A DNA stretch of 47,828 bases from the NCBI RefSeq assembly GCF_002159625.1, contig NZ_NFIZ01000017.1, forward strand, positions 1 to 47,828, given 5' to 3'. This document shows positions 39,563-46,724 of the stretch, one piece after another. The DNA is from Olsenella sp. An285. GTDB lineage: Bacteria; Actinomycetota; Coriobacteriia; Coriobacteriales; Atopobiaceae. A program made the translations under genes and the position numbers. The stretch's first letter is position 1, and every line of letters begins with the position of its first letter. The notes under the pieces were generated by a model. It ran no database searches. It was not told where the DNA came from and saw only the letters and a list, made by a program, of their open reading frames with translations.

Positions 39563-40348
39563 ATGGGATCCGGGAGAAGCAGGGGCTTCGTGAGACAGAG
39601 GCGAGAGACCATCGCCAACATCCTCAAGGACGAGGGGCGCGCCGGCGTCTCCGACCTTGCCGACAGGCTCGGCACCTCCCCGCTCACCATACGCCGCGAC
39701 CTCGACGCCCTGGAGGAGCGCGGCGTCGTCGTCCGCCGCTACGGCGAGGCGGTCCTCGCGGAGGCCGACGGCAGCGAGGCCAAGGAGGCCTTCGCCGCCG
39801 AGCGCGCCGCCATCGCGCAGGCGGCGGCCAAGCTCGTGAGCAGCGACGAGCTGCTCTTTGTCAACACCAGCTCCACCGCCCTCGACATGGTTCCCTACAT
39901 CAGGGCGCAGGGCGTGACCGTGGTCACCAACAGCGCGAACGCCTACAAGCTGCCCATCCCGCCCAACGGCATGGTGCTCGTGACCGGCGGCGAGGTCCGC
40001 CGCCCGCGCGGCGTGCTCTCTGGCGTGTTCGCTCTCGCCAACGTGGGGAGCGTCTCGGCCACCACGTGCTTCGTGGGCTGCGCCGGCATCTCCACCTCCG
40101 CGGGCGTCACGTCGACCACGCAGCAGGAGGCTGCCGTGAACTCCCTCATGGTCGAGCGCGCGGACAGGATGATCCTCCTTGCGGACTCGAGCAAGCTGGG
40201 CATGGCCGCCGGGTTCTCCTACGCCACGCTCGACCAGGTCTCGATTCTCATCACGGACACCGGCGCCACGGACGAGGACGTTGACGCCCTCCTGGCGGCC
40301 GGAATCCACGAGGTACGTCGCGTCGACCCCCTGGCGGCGGAGGTATAG
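39563..40348 (+). CDS. DeoR-family transcriptional regulator
   Basis: This 261-aa protein has an N-terminal HTH_DeoR (RRETIANILKDEGRAGVSDL, then LADRLGTSPLTIRRDLDALE and RGVVVRRYGEAVL) and a DeoRC sensor domain (LLFVNTSSTALDMVPYI, VVTNSANAYKLP, GMVLVTGGEVRRP, CFVGCAGISTSAGVT, MILLADSSKLG). Members repress sugar genes and respond to phosphorylated sugars. It is divergent from the PTS operon with a 29-base palindrome between, so it probably represses that operon and itself. ATG 39563 follows AAGGGGG at good spacing. Confidence 0.9.
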   Translation: MGSGRSRGFVRQRRETIANILKDEGRAGVSDLADRLGTSPLTIRRDLDALEERGVVVRRYGEAVLAEADGSEAKEAFAAERAAIAQAAAKLVSSDELLFVNTSSTALDMVPYIRAQGVTVVTNSANAYKLPIPPNGMVLVTGGEVRRPRGVLSGVFALANVGSVSATTCFVGCAGISTSAGVTSTTQQEAAVNSLMVERADRMILLADSSKLGMAAGFSYATLDQVSILITDTGATDEDVDALLAAGIHEVRRVDPLAAEV

Positions 40349-40393
40349 CCGGACCCCTCGCCGCAACAGGGCAAGACGCGTATACCCATACGA

Positions 40394-40442
40394 ACGGGCC
40401 GGCGCCCGACGGGTCCTCCTTCCCCGTCGGGCGCCGGCCCGT
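40394..40442. terminator. Bidirectional terminator between deoR and purN
   Basis: Two 20-base arms (40394-40413 and 40423-40442) are perfect reverse complements with a 9-base loop (TCCTCCTTC). The genes on either side converge. There is little T-tract on either strand, but the stem is exceptionally strong. Confidence 0.75.
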
Positions 40443-40486
40443 ATCTGTGGCGGGAGGCGGAACGGGTCCGCCCCCGCTTCGCCCCG

Positions 40487-41143
40487 CTACGCGGGGTCAA
40501 TCGCCACGGTGAGGTTCTCGCGCACGTGGACGCGGCCCGCGGCGAGCAGGCCCACGACCTCGGGATAGAGCTCGTGCTCGATGGCGTGGATGTGCTCCTC
40601 CAGCTCGTCCACGGTCCAGCCCTCCTCGACGGGCAGCGCGCGCTGCGCGATGATGGGGCCGGCGTCGTAGTCCGCGTTGGCAAAGTGCACGGTCACGCCC
40701 GTGACCTTGACGCCCCGGTCGTAGGCGTCCTGGATGGCGTGCGCGCCGGGGAAGCTGGGCAGCAGCGCGGGGTGCAGGTTGACCACGCGGTTGGGGAACG
40801 CGGCCAGGATGGGGTCGTGCACCTTGCGCATGTAGCCGGCCATGATGACGTAGTCCACGCCGCGGCGCCTGAGCTCGGCGGCGATGATCTCGTCCGCTTC
40901 CTCGGGGTCGGCGTAGATCTCCTTGGAGAGCGTGAGGGTCTGGAGCCCCGCGGCCTCCGCGCGCTTGAGGCCAAAGGCGCTCGGACGCGAGCTCACCACG
41001 AGCTCGATCGAGGCGTCCAGCGTGCCGTCAGCGATGCGGTCGATGATGGCCTGGAGGTTGGTGCCGCTTCCGGAGATGAGGACGCCGAGCCTGATGGCGG
41101 GCGACGAGGCGACGTTCTTCTCGTCCGTCGTGCTAGCGCTCAT
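40487..41143 (-). CDS. purN: Phosphoribosylglycinamide formyltransferase
   Basis: This 218-aa 10-formyl-THF-dependent GAR transformylase catalyses step 3 of purine synthesis. Marks are LGVLISGSGTNLQAIIDRI (ribose-phosphate loop), VNLHPALLPSFPGAHAI (catalytic Asn and His) and VTGVTVHFANADYDAGPIIA (catalytic Asp). It overlaps the end of purM by 11 bases and is the last gene of the leftward purine operon. The first 16 residues are a low-similarity extension. Confidence 0.95.
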   Translation of the reverse strand: MSASTTDEKNVASSPAIRLGVLISGSGTNLQAIIDRIADGTLDASIELVVSSRPSAFGLKRAEAAGLQTLTLSKEIYADPEEADEIIAAELRRRGVDYVIMAGYMRKVHDPILAAFPNRVVNLHPALLPSFPGAHAIQDAYDRGVKVTGVTVHFANADYDAGPIIAQRALPVEEGWTVDELEEHIHAIEHELYPEVVGLLAAGRVHVRENLTVAIDPA

Positions 41144-42224
41144 CGTCGTACACCACCTTCCCCTTGGCGCCCGCCTCGCCAGCGATCACGCGACCGACCG
41201 AGAAGGGCGCGAGCCCCTGGGCCTCGAGCGCCTCGCGCACGGCGGCCTCGTCCTCGGGCGCGCAGATGACGGCCATGCCCACGCCCATGTTGAAGGTGCG
41301 GTAGGCCTCGTCCAGCGTGAGCCCGGCGGCCTTGATCATGTACGTGATGACGGGCGGGACGTCCCACGCGGGGCCGGCCTCGCCGCCGCGGGAGACCAGC
41401 GCATCCAGGCCCTCGGGCATGGCGCGGTCGAGGTTCTCGGTGATGCCGCCGCCGGTGATGTGCGCCATCGCGTGGATGGGCGCGCCGGCGCGCAGGGCGG
41501 CCAGGAGCTGGCCGGCGTAGATGGTGGTGGGGCGCATGACGGCGTCGGCCAGGGACTCGCCGCCCAGCTCGGGCAGCGGGGTCTCCAGCTCCTCCACGGT
41601 CTTGCCCTCGATAGCCACCTTGCGCACGAGGGAGTAGCCGTTGGAGTGGATGCCGGAGCTGGGGAGGCCCAGGATGACGTCGCCCTCGCGCACCTTGTCC
41701 GGGCCGATCATCTTGGGACGGTCCACGACGCCCACCACAAAGCCGGCGAGGTCGTAGTCGCCCTCGGCCATGACGCCGGGGTGCTCGGCCATCTCGCCGC
41801 CCACGAGGGCGCAGCCGGACTTGCGGCAGCCCTCGGCGATGCCGCCCACGATCTTGGCCACGTGCTCGGCGCGCAGCTTGCCAATGGCCACGTAGTCGAG
41901 GAAGAAGAGCGGCTCGGCGCCCATGGGCACGATGTCGTCCACGCACATGGCCACGAGGTCCTCGCCCACCGTCTCGTGACGGTCGAGCAGCTGCGCGATG
42001 GCGAGCTTGGTGCCCACGCCGTCCGTGCCGGAGACCAGGATGGGCTCCTCCATGTCCTTGAGCGCGGCGGCCGAGAAGCACGAGCCAAAGCCGCCCAGGC
42101 CACCTATGACCTCGGGGCGGTTGGTGGCTGCGACGGCGGCCTTGATCGCGTCGACGGCGCGGGCGCCCTCGGCGGTGTCCACGCCGGCGTCCGCATAGCT
42201 CACGTGCTTGGTGTTCTCGGCCAT
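41133..42224 (-). CDS. purM: Phosphoribosylformylglycinamidine cyclo-ligase (AIR synthetase)
   Basis: This 363-aa ATP-dependent enzyme makes aminoimidazole ribotide. It shows SYADAGVDTAEGARAVDAIK, the nucleotide loop VSGTDGVGTKLAIAQ, CVDDIVPMGAEPLFFLDYVA, CALVGGEMAEHPGVM, GLPSSGIHSNGYSLVRKV and AMAHITGGGITENLDR. It starts 15 bases after the purF stop with AAAGGACC upstream. Confidence 0.96.
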   Translation of the reverse strand: MAENTKHVSYADAGVDTAEGARAVDAIKAAVAATNRPEVIGGLGGFGSCFSAAALKDMEEPILVSGTDGVGTKLAIAQLLDRHETVGEDLVAMCVDDIVPMGAEPLFFLDYVAIGKLRAEHVAKIVGGIAEGCRKSGCALVGGEMAEHPGVMAEGDYDLAGFVVGVVDRPKMIGPDKVREGDVILGLPSSGIHSNGYSLVRKVAIEGKTVEELETPLPELGGESLADAVMRPTTIYAGQLLAALRAGAPIHAMAHITGGGITENLDRAMPEGLDALVSRGGEAGPAWDVPPVITYMIKAAGLTLDEAYRTFNMGVGMAVICAPEDEAAVREALEAQGLAPFSVGRVIAGEAGAKGKVVYDDER

Positions 42225-42241
42225 CTTGGTCCTTTCTTCTG

Positions 42242-43828
42242 TCAGCGAGTCAGAAGGGGGCTGTCCCCCTCCGGCCCATTATCAAGGAAGTCCTGGGCGT
42301 CCTCGAGCGGCATCTGCGAGGTCGCGGAGGCCGACTCCAGGTTGCGCGGCTCGAACCCGGGGAGGAACCGGTCCTCCCAGAACGAGCGTGGTATCTCGAC
42401 GGGGTACTCCCCGGTGAAGCACGCCTTGCAGTAGCCGCAGCCCGCGCCGGAGGGCACGCAGGCCAGCAGCCCCTCGGTGGAGAGGAAGCCCACGGAGTCC
42501 GCCTCTATGTGGGCGCGGATCTCCTCCAGCGACATGCGGGCGGCGATGAGCTGGTCCTGGCTGCCGGTGTCTATGCCGTAGAAGCACGGCCACTTGACCA
42601 TGGGCGAGGCCGAGCGCACGTGCACCTCGGTGGCGCCGGCGGCCTTGAGCATGCGCACGATCTGGCGCGAGGTGGTGCCGCGGACGATGGAGTCGTCCAC
42701 CATCACCAGGCGCTTGCCGCGCACCACGTCCGGCAGGGCGTTGAGCTTGAGGCGCACGCCCATCTGACGGAGCTCCTGCGTGGGCTGGATGAAGGTGCGC
42801 GCCACGTAGCGGTTCTTGATGAGGCCGGTGCCAAAGGGGATGCCCAGCTCCTGGGCAAAGCCCTCTGCCGCGGGGGTGCCCGAGTCCGGCACGGAGATCA
42901 CGAGATCGGCGTCCACGGGGGTCTCGCGGGCGAGCCGGCGGCCCATGTTGTGGCGCATGAGGTAGAAGCTCTCCCCGTCCTGGACGGAGTCGGGGCGCGA
43001 GAAGTACACGTGCTCGAAGACGCAGGCCGCGCGGCGGCCCGGCGCGCAGCCGCGCTCGGAGCGCAGGCCGTCGTCGGAGACGCGGACGATCTCGCCGGGC
43101 TCGATCTCGCGCACGAAGGTGGCGCCGGTGATGTCGAGGGCACAGGTCTCGCTCGCCACGACCCAGCCGTCCTCGCCCAGCCGGCCCAGCACGAGCGGTC
43201 GGATGCCGTGCGGGTCGCGGAAGGCGTAGAGCGCGTTGTCGCGCACGAGCACCATGGCGTAGCCGCCCTCGAGCATGCGCATCGTGTGCGCGATGCCCGT
43301 GCGCAGGCGCCCCGCGCGCTGCGTGAAGTAGCCGATGAGCTTGGCGGCGACCTCTGAGTCCGTGTTGGAGCGGAAGGGGATGCCCATCTCGATGAGCTCG
43401 CGGCGCAGCGCGTCAAAGTTCACGAGCGTTCCGTTGTGTGCGAGCGCGATGATCACGTCGTTGATGGTGGAGAGGTGCGGCTGCGCGGCCTCCCAGCCGC
43501 GCGCCCCGGCGGTGCCGTAGCGGCAGTGCCCGCAGGCCACGTGCCCCGGCATGGCCGAGAGGTCGGCGTCCGAGAAGACCTGCGTCACGAGGCCCAGGTC
43601 CTTGCGCACGAGCACGGTACGCCCGTCGCCCACCGCGATGCCGGCGGACTCCTGGCCGCGGTGCTGGAGCGCGCGCAGGGCGAAGTAGGTCATGCGGGCC
43701 GCGTCGCGCCCGGGCGCCCAGACGCCAAAGACGCCGCACTCCTCATGGAGGCCCCGGGGCTCGAGGTCCTTCTCGGCGCTGCCCGCGGTCTGCGGCTCAG
43801 CGCCAGTATCGAGGTCCTGGATGGTCAC
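42242..43828 (-). CDS. purF: Amidophosphoribosyltransferase
   Basis: This 528-aa enzyme catalyses the first committed step of purine synthesis. The N-terminal glutaminase should be exposed by propeptide cleavage before the Cys in HEECGVFGVW; HRGQESAGIA and SNTDSEV follow. The phosphoribosyltransferase half has RLVMVDDSIVRGTTSRQIVR. Cysteines in WPCFYGID and GAGCGYCKAC mark the oxygen-sensitive 4Fe-4S type, as in Bacillus. Start GTG 43828 behind TAGGAGGG; the longer frame overlaps the sortase gene. The last codons contain an AGGGGG-CTGT-CCCCCT palindrome (42253-42270 area), so a hairpin forms at the purF-purM boundary. Confidence 0.95.
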   Translation of the reverse strand: MTIQDLDTGAEPQTAGSAEKDLEPRGLHEECGVFGVWAPGRDAARMTYFALRALQHRGQESAGIAVGDGRTVLVRKDLGLVTQVFSDADLSAMPGHVACGHCRYGTAGARGWEAAQPHLSTINDVIIALAHNGTLVNFDALRRELIEMGIPFRSNTDSEVAAKLIGYFTQRAGRLRTGIAHTMRMLEGGYAMVLVRDNALYAFRDPHGIRPLVLGRLGEDGWVVASETCALDITGATFVREIEPGEIVRVSDDGLRSERGCAPGRRAACVFEHVYFSRPDSVQDGESFYLMRHNMGRRLARETPVDADLVISVPDSGTPAAEGFAQELGIPFGTGLIKNRYVARTFIQPTQELRQMGVRLKLNALPDVVRGKRLVMVDDSIVRGTTSRQIVRMLKAAGATEVHVRSASPMVKWPCFYGIDTGSQDQLIAARMSLEEIRAHIEADSVGFLSTEGLLACVPSGAGCGYCKACFTGEYPVEIPRSFWEDRFLPGFEPRNLESASATSQMPLEDAQDFLDNGPEGDSPLLTR

Positions 43829-43845
43829 GAAATCGGTCCCTCCTA

Positions 43846-44967
43846 TCAGTTGGCTGCCGAGGCGGCCGCCGCGGCGGCGGCGTCCACGGCGGACACGGGC
43901 GCGCACACCAGGACCACGCGGCCCTTGTCCGCGTCATCGTAGTAGCACGTGCAGAGGGAGAGCACCTGCGACGTGCCGGCAATGACCTCGGCGGCGTCCG
44001 CGCGGCTTGCGGTGGACATGCCGAGAAGCCCGTTGAGGTAGGCGTGGAAGTCGTCCATGGAGGCGAAGTTGAACTGCCGCACGTTGACGTCATCCGCGGA
44101 GGTGGGGTAGGCCATCAGCGGCCTGAGCTGGTAGGTGGCCGCCTCGGTCACGTACCAGATGGTGGACACGCTGTCGAACATCTCCTGACCCTGCATGTCG
44201 GACACGGCCTTGAACATGGAGCCGTCGCGCAGGTGGTGACCGTAGATGATGGTCTGGGAGTCCACCATGCCGGGCGCGGCGTTCTCGTAGTCCATGAAGA
44301 TCTGCCCGCCGATGGTGTACTCGCCCTCGGCGCTGGTGTGGAGATACTTCTCGTTGTCAGAGGCCTGGTAGACGGGGAAGTTGACCACGGTGCCGGGAAT
44401 CTGCACCCAGCCCACGACCTCGTCGTTCACGGCCTTGAGGGCCTCCCAGTCAACCCGGGGCGGCTCCTCGCCGCTCTCCGAGACGTCCACGAACGCGGCG
44501 AGCTCCTCGTTCACGCGCTCCTGCTCCGCGTACTGCCGCTGGTTGTTGAACCAGAGCACGCCCGCGGCCACGATGAGGCCTATGCCCGCAAGGAAGAGCA
44601 GGACGGAGAGCACGCGGCCGATGCGCTTCCAGACGCTGCGGCTGCGGCGGCCGGAGAGGTCGTAGGGGTCCGTCTCGACGAAGTGCGGCGCCTTGAGGCG
44701 CCGGTCGTGCCCGCGGCGCTCCTCCTCGGGCTCGGTCACGACCGAGACGAAGCCCTCGGCGCCGTGCGGGATGCTCGCGGCGTGAGGGTTGCCGTCCGGC
44801 GCGTGAAAGGACTCCTCCCCGCCGCGACGGGTGGTGAGGCCCGAGCGGGGGTTGGCCGAGCGCGGGCGCTGGGACTCCTGCGCGAAGTGCGCCCCGGAGC
44901 CCGAGGACCCGCGGGCGGCATGCGCGCCGCGGGGAGCCTCGTCGGGTTGTCTGAAGTGCGAAGCCAT
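43846..44967 (-). CDS. srtB: Class B sortase
   Basis: This is a 373-aa protein. A disordered cytoplasmic N-terminus (about 105 residues) precedes one transmembrane segment (RVLSVLLFLAGIGLIVAAGV). The sortase domain shows DEVVGWVQIPGTVVNFPVYQ, GGQIFMDYENAAP, catalytic His in TIIYGHHLRDGSMFKA, and the Cys-Arg pair in VLSLCTCYYDDADKGRVVLV. Class B enzymes attach NPQTN-type proteins or assemble pilin-like structures. No sorting-signal protein is in the window. It lies inside the purine operon, 17 bases after purE and 17 before purF. The start at 44967 has AAGGGG upstream; a longer frame runs antisense-like over purE. Confidence 0.92.
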   Translation of the reverse strand: MASHFRQPDEAPRGAHAARGSSGSGAHFAQESQRPRSANPRSGLTTRRGGEESFHAPDGNPHAASIPHGAEGFVSVVTEPEEERRGHDRRLKAPHFVETDPYDLSGRRSRSVWKRIGRVLSVLLFLAGIGLIVAAGVLWFNNQRQYAEQERVNEELAAFVDVSESGEEPPRVDWEALKAVNDEVVGWVQIPGTVVNFPVYQASDNEKYLHTSAEGEYTIGGQIFMDYENAAPGMVDSQTIIYGHHLRDGSMFKAVSDMQGQEMFDSVSTIWYVTEAATYQLRPLMAYPTSADDVNVRQFNFASMDDFHAYLNGLLGMSTASRADAAEVIAGTSQVLSLCTCYYDDADKGRVVLVCAPVSAVDAAAAAAASAAN

Positions 44968-44984
44968 CCTGAGCCCCTTGGGAC

Positions 44985-45446
44985 CTACGCCTCCGCCATC
45001 TGGCGCTTGAACTCGACGATCTTCTCGCGATACTCGGGCATGGTGGCGCCGAGGATCTGCGTGGCGTAGATGGCGGCGTTCTTGGCGCCGTTGATGGCGA
45101 CGCAGGCCACGGGCACGCCGGAGGGCATCTGGACCATGGAGAGCAGCGAGTCCATGCCGCCGAGGTCGGAGGTCTTCATGGGCACGCCGATGATGGGCAG
45201 CGGGGTGAACGCCGCGACGACGCCGCCGAGGTGGGCGGCCTTGCCGGCAGCGGCGATGATGACCTTGAGGCCGCGATCGGCCGCGGAGCCGGCCCACTCG
45301 TGGACCTTGTCGGGGTTGCGGTGCGCGCTGGCGATGACCAGCTCGTAGGGAACGCCGAGCTCCTCGAGCTGGGCGGTGCAGGCCTCCATCGTGGGGAGGT
45401 CGGACTTCGAGCCCATGATGATACCAACAAGCGGCTGCTCTGCCAT
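44985..45446 (-). CDS. purE: 5-(carboxyamino)imidazole ribonucleotide mutase
   Basis: This 153-aa protein shows [80 protein letters not shown], the class I PurE pattern. It interconverts N5-CAIR and CAIR. It is the first gene of the purE-srtB-purF-purM-purN operon. ATG 45446 has GAGAGGAG five bases upstream. A longer frame to 45569 runs through the inverted repeats and is rejected. No purK is in the window. Confidence 0.95.
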   Translation of the reverse strand: MAEQPLVGIIMGSKSDLPTMEACTAQLEELGVPYELVIASAHRNPDKVHEWAGSAADRGLKVIIAAAGKAAHLGGVVAAFTPLPIIGVPMKTSDLGGMDSLLSMVQMPSGVPVACVAINGAKNAAIYATQILGATMPEYREKIVEFKRQMAEA

Positions 45447-45478
45447 GATGCTCCTCTCGTCGTTGCATATGCCGTTCA

Positions 45479-45484
45479 AGTATA
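45479..45484 (-). promoter_or_regulatory. -10 box of the purine operon
   Basis: TATACT on the minus strand lies 33 bases before purE. No consensus -35 box is found at 17 bases; the inverted repeat at 45503-45539 begins there, which suggests regulated binding. Confidence 0.45.
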
Positions 45485-45502
45485 GAACGTGCTGGCCCGC
45501 GA

Positions 45503-45539
45503 CGTTATGACAAAGGGGACAGGGTGGTTTGTCATAACG
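45503..45539. promoter_or_regulatory. 12-bp inverted repeat at the purE promoter
   Basis: CGTTATGACAAA (45503-45514) and TTTGTCATAACG (45528-45539) are perfect complements around GGGGACAGGGTGG. Position just upstream of the -10 box suggests an operator for purine control; a hairpin role is also possible. Confidence 0.55.
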
Positions 45540-45540
45540 A

Positions 45541-45626
45541 GCGGGGCGTGAAGCTGGACCATACAACACCCGGCTTTATTGGGCAGATTCGGGGCCAAAC
45601 CCCGGGTGTTGCATGGTTCGCCCCGC
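45541..45626. repeat. Second, imperfect inverted repeat in the purE-kinase gap
   Basis: GCGGGGCG (45541-45548) and CGCCCCGC (45619-45626) are the outer arms; the inner arms ACCATACAACACCCGG (45558-45573) and CCGGGTGTTGCATGGT (45602-45617) differ by one base. The 28-base loop is CTTTATTGGG... to GGGGCCAAAC. It follows the first repeat by one base. The remaining 45627-45730 holds the kinase leader with a weak TATGCT box. Confidence 0.65.
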
Positions 45627-45730
45627 GCTGCCGCGGGAATTTGTCGCAAACGTAACATGCCGCGGCGGGAAAAGGGCTATGCTGTCCCCTTGTACGCTGG
45701 TCCATCAGTCCGCGGACAAAGGAGAATCCC

Positions 45731-46615
45731 ATGAACACAGCCAGCAATCTGCACCTCTACCAGCGCGAGGGCGGCTACCTGCCGCGCGTCGCTGCCGTCC
45801 ACGACCTCTGCGGCTACGGCAAGTGCTCGCTCGGGGTGGCCATCCCCGTGCTCTCGGCGGCGGGCATCGACGTGTGCCCCGTCCCCACGTCGCTCTTCTC
45901 GGCGCACACGCGCTTCCCCAAGTTCTACATGCACGACACCACGCCCATGCTGGACGAGTACCTCGACGCCTGGCGCGAGGAGGGCATCGAGCTCGACGGC
46001 ATCTACTCCGGCTTCCTGGGCTCGGCCGAGCAGGTGGGCGCCATCCTGCGCCTCTATCGCGAGTACCCCAACGCGCTGCGCATCGTTGACCCGGTGATGG
46101 GCGACGGCGGCTCCAAGTACCCCACCTACACCGACGAGATGTGCGCCGCCATGCGCGACCTCGTTGACGGCGCGGACGTGCTCACGCCCAACCTCACCGA
46201 GGCCTCCATCCTCACCGGCATCCCCTACGAGGGACAGGACGTGGACGTGGCGTACGTCACGCGCCTCATGGACGCGCTGCTGGGCATGGGCGCCAAGTCC
46301 GTGGTGATCAAGGGCATCGTCCACGAGGGCGAGCAGGTCATCCGCAACTACGTGGCCGTGAACGGCGAGGGCGAGACGCAGGTCGAGGAGGTCTCGAGCG
46401 TGCTCCTTCCCTTCATGCTGCACGGCACGGGCGACCTCTTTGCCTCCGGCCTCACCGCGGCGATCTACGCCGGCGAGAGCCTGCTCTCCAGCGTGGAGTT
46501 TGCCGGCGCTCTGGTGCGCCACGCCATGCAGATCACGCCCGACCAGCCGGACTACCAGGTGCGCGGCGTGAGCTTCGAGAGCGTGTTGGGAGACGTGACA
46601 GCGCTTCTGGGCTAG
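45731..46615 (+). CDS. Pyridoxal/pyridoxamine kinase family protein
   Basis: This 294-aa ribokinase-fold enzyme shows VAAVHDLCGYGKCSLGVAIP (N-terminal substrate loop of PdxK/PdxY), PTSLFSAHTRFP, LDGIYSGFLGSAEQV, RIVDPVMGDGGSKYPTYTDE, DVLTPNLTEASILTGIPYEG, VVIKGIVHEG and the catalytic anion hole LPFMLHGTGDLFASGLTAAI with Asp. It phosphorylates B6 vitamers to make PLP. The start at 45731 has AAAGGAG six bases upstream. It is divergent from the purine operon and alone in its unit. Confidence 0.9.
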   Translation: MNTASNLHLYQREGGYLPRVAAVHDLCGYGKCSLGVAIPVLSAAGIDVCPVPTSLFSAHTRFPKFYMHDTTPMLDEYLDAWREEGIELDGIYSGFLGSAEQVGAILRLYREYPNALRIVDPVMGDGGSKYPTYTDEMCAAMRDLVDGADVLTPNLTEASILTGIPYEGQDVDVAYVTRLMDALLGMGAKSVVIKGIVHEGEQVIRNYVAVNGEGETQVEEVSSVLLPFMLHGTGDLFASGLTAAIYAGESLLSSVEFAGALVRHAMQITPDQPDYQVRGVSFESVLGDVTALLG

Positions 46616-46670
46616 GCTCGGGCAGCCGGCCCTTCCGGTCATCGGCAACGCCAAGCGGCAGGACAAAAAA

Positions 46671-46704
46671 GCGCCCCGCGGGTCGAGAAGAACCCGCGGG
46701 GCGC
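46671..46704. terminator. Bidirectional intrinsic terminator after the kinase and DUF6273 genes
   Basis: GCGCCCCGCGGGT (46671-46683) and ACCCGCGGGGCGC (46692-46704) form a perfect 13-bp stem with an 8-base loop. On the minus strand TTTTTTG follows, a classic Rho-independent terminator for the gene to the right. Confidence 0.88.
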
Positions 46705-46724
46705 CGTCGTCTCTCTGGACGCGC

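Noticed and set aside
44968-45468. An extended sortase frame over purE
   Set aside because: The frame over purE is Arg-rich shadow; ATG 44967 has its own ribosome-binding site and precedes normal sequence.
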